Source: JANSYP01 sp039184415 (GTDB taxonomy: Bacteria; Pseudomonadota; Alphaproteobacteria; Rhodobacterales; Rhodobacteraceae). From it: DNA of 9,921 nucleotides. The DNA lies in NCBI GenBank assembly GCA_039184415.1, contig JBCDBB010000144.1:1-9921 (forward strand). Reading direction: 5' to 3'. Below are positions 5,697-9,921 of the stretch, piece by piece (the stretch's first letter is position 1; each line of letters opens with the position of its first letter). Below the pieces are notes generated by a model. It saw only the letters and a program-made list of their open reading frames with translations, made no database searches and was not told the DNA's origin. Position numbers and translations under genes: made by a program.

Positions 5697-8309
5697 ATGA
5701 CCGACAGCCAGAACCGACCGCTTTCCGAAGAAGAGCTTCAGGAGCTCGTCGCCTCCGCCGATGCCGGAGCACGCAGTCCGGCCGGCGCTGTGGGAACCTT
5801 GATGGCGGTCACTGCGCTGATCTGGTCCCTGTTTCAGGTCATTCTCGCATCTCCGCTGGCCAACTACATCCTGCCCGGGGACATCATCAACAACAGCCGC
5901 CAGTTCCACCTCGCCTTTGCGATGTTCCTGGCCTTCCTGGCCTACCCGGCGTTGAAATCCTCTCCTCGCCACCGTATCCCGCTGCAGGACTGGGTGTTTG
6001 CCATCGCAGGTGCGTTCCTCGCGCTGTACGGGTTCTTTTTCTACGCCAAGATCGTACAATCGGGCGGCCTTGCCGACGATGTGGACAAATGGTTCGCACT
6101 TGTCGGTCTTCTGTTGCTGTTCGAGGCCTCACGCCGGGCGCTTGGACCCGCGATGGCGGTCATAGCGACGGTGTTTCTGGCCTATGTGTTCTTTGGGTCG
6201 GCCGCCTGGGTGCCCGATGTGATCCGCTGGAACGGCGCGTCGCTTCAAAAGGCGATGAGCCATATGTGGATCACCTCGGAAGGTGTGTTCGGGATCGCGC
6301 TTGGCGTGTCGACGCGGTTCGTCTTTCTCTTCGTTCTATTCGGCGCGCTCTTGGACAAGGCCGGCGCGGGCAATTACTTCATCAAGATGGCCTTCGGGGC
6401 GCTCGGACATCTGCGGGGCGGCCCGGCCAAGGCGGCTGTTGTCGGCTCTGCGGCAACGGGTCTGATCTCGGGCTCGTCCATCGCCAATGTCGTCACCACC
6501 GGGACCTTCACGATCCCTCTGATGAAGCGCGTCGGCTTCACCAGCGAAAAGGCCGGCGCGGTCGAGGTGGCAAGCTCCGTCAACGGGCAGATCATGCCGC
6601 CCGTGATGGGGGCCGCGGCGTTCCTGATGGTCGAGTATGTTGGCATCTCCTATGTGGAGGTCATCACCCACGCCTTCCTGCCGGCCGCGATCAGCTACAT
6701 CGCGCTGGTTTACATTGTTCACCTCGAGGCCGTGAAGCTGAACATGCCCACGCTCGGCGATCGGGTCATCAGCATGGGCAAGACCGTCGGCGGGATGGCG
6801 GCCTTCTTCGTGGGCTTCGCGGCGCTGTGTTATCTCGTGCAGTATCCCGTCGGCTGGATCGTGGCCTTGGTGCCGGAAGGGGCAGGCTGGATCCTCGCGG
6901 CTGCGGTCTTTGTGGCCTACGCGGCCCTGCTCTGGCTGGCGGCGCAGGGGCCGGATCTGGTGCCCGATGACCCTAACGCGGAAAAGGTCGAACTGCCCGT
7001 TATCAGCGAGATCTACAAGTCAGGCCTCTACTATCTGCTGCCGATCATCGTGCTGGTCTATTTCCTTATGATCGAGCAGAAGTCGCCGGGCCTCTCGGCC
7101 TTCTGGGCGACGTCGCTGCTCTTCGTCATCCTGCTCACACAGAAGCCTCTTAAGGCGATCTTCCGTGGCGAGAACACGGTCGTCAACGCTGCCGCGGACG
7201 GGTTCGTGGATCTGATCCAGGGCCTGATCGACGGCGCACGCAACATGATCGGCATCGCGCTGGCCACGGCGACGGCCGGTGTCATCGTCGGCACCGTGAC
7301 ACTGACCGGCATCGGACAGGTGATGGCGGATCTGGTGGAGTTCATCTCCGGCGGCAATCTGATCGCAATGCTCGTTTTCGTGGGCATCCTGTCGCTGATC
7401 CTTGGCATGGGACTGCCGACGACGGCCAACTATATCGTTGTCTCGTCTCTCATGGCCGGGGTGGTGGTGGAGCTTGGCGCACAATCTGGCCTGATCGTGC
7501 CGCTGATCGCGGTCCACCTTTTCGTCTTCTATTTCGGGATCATGGCGGATGTGACGCCCCCTGTGGGGCTGGCGAGTTTCGCCGCGGCGGCGGTTTCTGG
7601 CGGCGATGCGATACGAACCGGCTTCACGGCCTTTTTCTATAGCCTGCGGACCGTGGCGCTGCCCTTCGTCTTCATCTTCAATACCGATTTGCTTCTGATC
7701 GACGTAACCTGGACACAAGGGATCATCGTCTTCATCGTCTCGACGATCGCTATCCTTCTGTTCACCGCCGGAACCATGGGCTGGTTCCTGACCAAGAACC
7801 GCATCTATGAAAGCCTGGCACTGATCCTGATCGCCTTCATCCTCTTCCGGCCCGACTTCTTCATGGACCGTCTGCAACCGCCCTTTGAGACGATCGCGCC
7901 GGCCGATCTGGAAGCCGCACTCGGGGCGGCGCCCGAAGGCAGCCAGTTGCGCGTGGTCGTGCGTGGTCCGGACTTCATGACCGGGGTGAGCCGTGAGACG
8001 ACGCTTGCCTTGCCTGTGGAGGGAGCTGCGAACGGCGCGGACCGGCTTGGGGCGCTTGGGCTGAACCTGATCCCCGAAGGCGACGCAATGCTTCTGGAAG
8101 AACCATTCCCCGGCACGCCGTTCTTCGACACCATGACCGCTTTCGATTTCTACGGCGATGAGTCTGTGACCGTCGTTACCGCCCAGGCCGAGAAAAGTCA
8201 GTTGCCGCAGGAATTGGTCTTCCTTCCGGCCTTCCTGCTTCTGGCCGGGGTGATCTGGCTGCAGCGGGGGCGGGCTGCGCGGGAAGAAACAAGCGAGGTG
8301 CCTGCATGA
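5697..8309 (+). CDS. Fused TRAP transporter permease (4TM/12TM, DctQM-type) with C-terminal DUF3394-like domain
   Basis: An 870-residue inner-membrane permease that, with the TAXI receptor, forms an ion-driven uptake system. A cytoplasmic N-terminus (1-30) leads into a DctQ-like 4-TM part (about 33-165). The large DctM-like part (about 190-660) carries GSAATGLISGSSIANVVTTGTF (250-271), SSVNGQIMPPVMGAAAFLM (293-311), GMGLPTTANYIVVSSL (570-585) and MADVTPPVGLASFAAAAVSGG (616-636); the two related segments fit the inverted repeat of TRAP permeases. After about residue 665 come further TM segments, then a soluble stretch at about 720-838 and a last TM (841-856), matching the DUF3394 extension of fused TRAP permeases. 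The start has AGGA (5685-5688) 8 nt upstream. The stop overlaps the ATG of the universal stress protein gene (ATGA). The full family length is present with no break. Confidence 0.95.
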   Translation: MTDSQNRPLSEEELQELVASADAGARSPAGAVGTLMAVTALIWSLFQVILASPLANYILPGDIINNSRQFHLAFAMFLAFLAYPALKSSPRHRIPLQDWVFAIAGAFLALYGFFFYAKIVQSGGLADDVDKWFALVGLLLLFEASRRALGPAMAVIATVFLAYVFFGSAAWVPDVIRWNGASLQKAMSHMWITSEGVFGIALGVSTRFVFLFVLFGALLDKAGAGNYFIKMAFGALGHLRGGPAKAAVVGSAATGLISGSSIANVVTTGTFTIPLMKRVGFTSEKAGAVEVASSVNGQIMPPVMGAAAFLMVEYVGISYVEVITHAFLPAAISYIALVYIVHLEAVKLNMPTLGDRVISMGKTVGGMAAFFVGFAALCYLVQYPVGWIVALVPEGAGWILAAAVFVAYAALLWLAAQGPDLVPDDPNAEKVELPVISEIYKSGLYYLLPIIVLVYFLMIEQKSPGLSAFWATSLLFVILLTQKPLKAIFRGENTVVNAAADGFVDLIQGLIDGARNMIGIALATATAGVIVGTVTLTGIGQVMADLVEFISGGNLIAMLVFVGILSLILGMGLPTTANYIVVSSLMAGVVVELGAQSGLIVPLIAVHLFVFYFGIMADVTPPVGLASFAAAAVSGGDAIRTGFTAFFYSLRTVALPFVFIFNTDLLLIDVTWTQGIIVFIVSTIAILLFTAGTMGWFLTKNRIYESLALILIAFILFRPDFFMDRLQPPFETIAPADLEAALGAAPEGSQLRVVVRGPDFMTGVSRETTLALPVEGAANGADRLGALGLNLIPEGDAMLLEEPFPGTPFFDTMTAFDFYGDESVTVVTAQAEKSQLPQELVFLPAFLLLAGVIWLQRGRAAREETSEVPA

Positions 8310-8737
8310 GCGGAACGGTTCTGTGTGCTCTGGATATCAGCCAGCCGGAGCATGAAAAGGCAGTTCTCGAGCGCGCCTATCAGTTGGTGCAGCTCGACGA
8401 TGCGCGTCTCGATGTGCTGACCGTCGTGCCGGACTATGGCACCAGCATGGTCGGCAGTTTTTTCCCGTCCGGCTTTCACGAGAAGGCGGTGCAGGAGACC
8501 CATGACGCACTGGAGGCGTTCGTCGGCGAGATACTCGGGGCCGAGGTCAATGCCAAGGTTCGCCATGTCGTTGCGACGGGCACGGTCTATGAAGAGGTAC
8601 TGCGGGTCGCCGCGGTCGAGAAGGCCACGCTCATTGTGCTCGGAGCGCATCGGCCGGCGCTGCGCGACTATCTTTTGGGTCCGAATGCCAGTCGCGTCGT
8701 GCGTCACGCCAACTGCTCGGTCTTCGTCGTCCGCTAG
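8306..8737 (+). CDS. Universal stress protein (UspA family), TRAP-associated
   Basis: A 143-residue cytoplasmic protein of the UspA fold. It begins MSGTVLCALDISQPEHEKAVLERA, the usual beta-strand plus Asp10, and ends VRHANCSVFVVR, the usual last strand. Its start codon overlaps the permease stop (ATGA), so it is translated with the transporter. TRAP operons often carry such a gene; TeaD beside the Halomonas ectoine TRAP transporter is the known ATP-binding example and affects transport activity. The ATP-loop region reads GAHRPALRDYLLGPNAS (113-129), which departs from the classical G-2x-G-9x-G-S/T pattern at the second Gly (Arg116) and after the last Gly. ATP binding is therefore plausible but not certain. 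It probably modulates the permease next to it. Confidence 0.93.
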   Translation: MSGTVLCALDISQPEHEKAVLERAYQLVQLDDARLDVLTVVPDYGTSMVGSFFPSGFHEKAVQETHDALEAFVGEILGAEVNAKVRHVVATGTVYEEVLRVAAVEKATLIVLGAHRPALRDYLLGPNASRVVRHANCSVFVVR

Positions 8738-8833
8738 GTTTTCGCTGCGCTGTCTTCGCCCGTTGCGCAGTGTCGTTCGCGTAGGCTCTATCCAGCGCCG
8801 GACGAGGACAAGTGTCGGCCGTGGGTGGGTGCT

Positions 8834-8870
8834 CCGGCTGGGTGCAGCGCAGCTGCCATTTGACAGCCGG
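8834..8870 (+). repeat. Nested inverted repeats in the gap before the AI-2E family gene
   Basis: CCGGCTG (8834-8840) pairs with CAGCCGG (8864-8870), and inside them GCAGC (8844-8848) pairs with GCTGC (8852-8856) around GCA. No T-run follows, so this is not a convincing intrinsic terminator. It lies in the 180-bp gap 8738-8917, in which I see no gene and no clear promoter. Confidence 0.35.
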
Positions 8871-8917
8871 CCCGCACCTCGCGACAAGAACGCGTGAGAC
8901 AGCAAGCGGGGCAGTTC

Positions 8918-9921
8918 ATGTCCTTAAGAGACTTCTTTTTCATCACGGCACTCGCGGTGCTCATCGGCTATGTGATGGTCGCAGGTAAGGCGGTTCTGCT
9001 TCCCATCGTTGTGGCGGTGATGCTGTCCTACGTGCTGGTAGGTGCCGTCGACGAAATGAGCGGCTGGCCCGCGCTGCGAACGCTGCCACGCTGGGCTCTC
9101 TTTACCATTGCTCTCGCAATCTTTGGGCTCGCGTTGACGTCGATCGGGCTCGTCGCAATCGCCAACCTGCGAAACATCGCCACTGCGGCTCCGCAATACC
9201 AGGAGAACGTAATCGCTTTGATCGGCCGAGGCGCGCGGGCGGTCGGCATCCATGACGTACCGACCTGGGAGACGCTTCGTGCAGTCACTCTGGACCGGGT
9301 GGATCTGGGGTCCTTCTCCATCGGGCTTGTCGGCTCGCTGGCCGCTATCGTCGGGTACACGGTCCTGATCATCACCTATGTCGCCTTTCTGGTTGCCGAG
9401 AGGGGAAACTTCGACCGCAAGATCGACTTAATCTTCGACACCAAAGGTGAGCGGGCCACTGCGGTGAGGGTGATTGGACGGATCAACGAACAGATCGTGA
9501 CCTACCTCTTCACAAAGACGCTGACGAACATTGTACTGGGCCTGATCTCCTATGTCCTGATGCTGACTCTTGGCATCGACAACGCCGTGTTCTGGGCCTT
9601 TCTGATCGCGATCTTCAACTACATTCCCTATGTCGGATCGCTGATGGGCGTCGGGGTCGTTGTCCTTTATGTTGCCGCGCAAACCGGAGCGCTGCGGCCC
9701 TCGGCAGCCGCGCTTGTCTTGCTCACCGGGGCGCAGGTCTTCGTCGGCAACTGGTTTGAACCGCGGATGATGGCGCGGTCGATGAATCTGTCACCTTTTG
9801 TGGTCCTGGCTGCCTTGGTCGTGTGGTCGTCGCTTTGGGGGTTGGCCGGTGCGATCATCGCCGTGCCGATGACCTCCATCCTGATGATCATTCTTGCCGC
9901 TTTTCAGACCACCCGGCCGAT
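8918..9921 (+). CDS. AI-2E (PerM/YdiK) family membrane transport protein, 3' end missing
   Basis: An open frame of 334 codons runs out of the window, so only the N-terminal and central part is present. The protein begins MSLRDFFFITALAVLIGYVMVAGKAVLLPIVVAVMLSYVL, an N-terminal pair of membrane segments. A soluble, helix-rich stretch follows (about 90-125), then further membrane segments. The family marks are FNYIPYVGSLMGV (about residues 229-241) and NWFEPRMMARSMNLSPFVVLAALVVWSSLWGLAGAIIAVPM (from about residue 278). The family takes its name from proposed autoinducer-2 export, but members are varied, including Na+/H+ antiport-like roles, so the name should not be read as a function. The start has AAGCGGGG about 6 nt upstream; an in-frame GTG at 8894 lacks a ribosome binding site. 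The gene is co-directional with the TRAP operon but 180 bp away, so co-transcription is uncertain. Confidence 0.9.
   Translation, partial: MSLRDFFFITALAVLIGYVMVAGKAVLLPIVVAVMLSYVLVGAVDEMSGWPALRTLPRWALFTIALAIFGLALTSIGLVAIANLRNIATAAPQYQENVIALIGRGARAVGIHDVPTWETLRAVTLDRVDLGSFSIGLVGSLAAIVGYTVLIITYVAFLVAERGNFDRKIDLIFDTKGERATAVRVIGRINEQIVTYLFTKTLTNIVLGLISYVLMLTLGIDNAVFWAFLIAIFNYIPYVGSLMGVGVVVLYVAAQTGALRPSAAALVLLTGAQVFVGNWFEPRMMARSMNLSPFVVLAALVVWSSLWGLAGAIIAVPMTSILMIILAAFQTTRP

Noticed and set aside
7020..7877. Antisense open frame of 285 codons inside the permease gene, rich in Asp/Glu/His/Gln/Arg
   Set aside because: This composition is the usual antisense image of a hydrophobic membrane protein.
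8745..8770. CTGCGC...GCGCAG inverted repeat just after the USP stop as a terminator
   Set aside because: The stem is only six pairs with a 14-nt loop and no T-run.
8860..8888. TTGACA at 8860-8865 as a promoter for the AI-2E family gene
   Set aside because: The -35 is perfect, but at 16-18 nt spacing there is no acceptable -10 (GC-rich, best is GACAAG-like).

Overview
The window is GC-rich and densely coded, and it looks like an alphaproteobacterial chromosome, probably of the Rhodobacterales/Roseobacter type. That guess rests on base composition, on ATGA/GTGA overlaps between adjacent genes, and on the style of the TRAP-TAXI and peptide-type ABC proteins. No strict taxonomic marker is present. 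I see no tRNA, rRNA, CRISPR array, insertion sequence or phage gene.

Layout, left to right. (1) At 1-1495 on the + strand is the end of a dipeptide/oligopeptide-type ABC importer operon: the 3' part of a DppD/OppD-like ATPase, then a complete DppF/OppF-like ATPase, overlapping by ATGA. (2) At 3603-1501 on the - strand is a two-gene catabolic unit: a class III (omega/beta-amino acid type) PLP aminotransferase, then a BKACE-family beta-keto acid cleavage enzyme. The aminotransferase as read carries a one-base frameshift near its C-terminus. Once this is restored, its stop overlaps the GTG start of the BKACE gene. (3) At 3604-3733 is a divergent control region. It holds a perfect 16-bp palindrome lying on the -35 of a good sigma-70-like promoter for the regulator, and it also sits where a weaker promoter for the aminotransferase would be. 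(4) At 3734-8737 on the + strand are an RpiR-family (HTH plus SIS) regulator, a TAXI-type periplasmic solute-binding protein, a hairpin terminator/attenuator, a fused 4TM/12TM TRAP permease with a C-terminal DUF3394-like domain, and a small universal stress protein overlapping the permease by ATGA. (5) From 8918 to the window end is an AI-2E (PerM/YdiK-type) family membrane protein, cut off at its 3' end.

Working model (inference): the RpiR regulator binds the palindrome and controls both its own operon and the divergent enzyme pair. The TRAP-TAXI system imports an amino- or keto-acid-like compound. The aminotransferase would turn an amino acid (for example a beta-amino acid) into a beta-keto acid. 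The BKACE enzyme would then cleave it with acetyl-CoA to acetoacetate and a new acyl-CoA. The combination of TRAP-TAXI transporter, transaminase, BKACE and RpiR regulator is the most interesting unit here, and its substrate cannot be read from the sequence.

No gene-free stretch exceeds 300 bases. The longest gap is 8738-8917 (180 bp). It contains only a nested hairpin with no U-tract and no convincing promoter.
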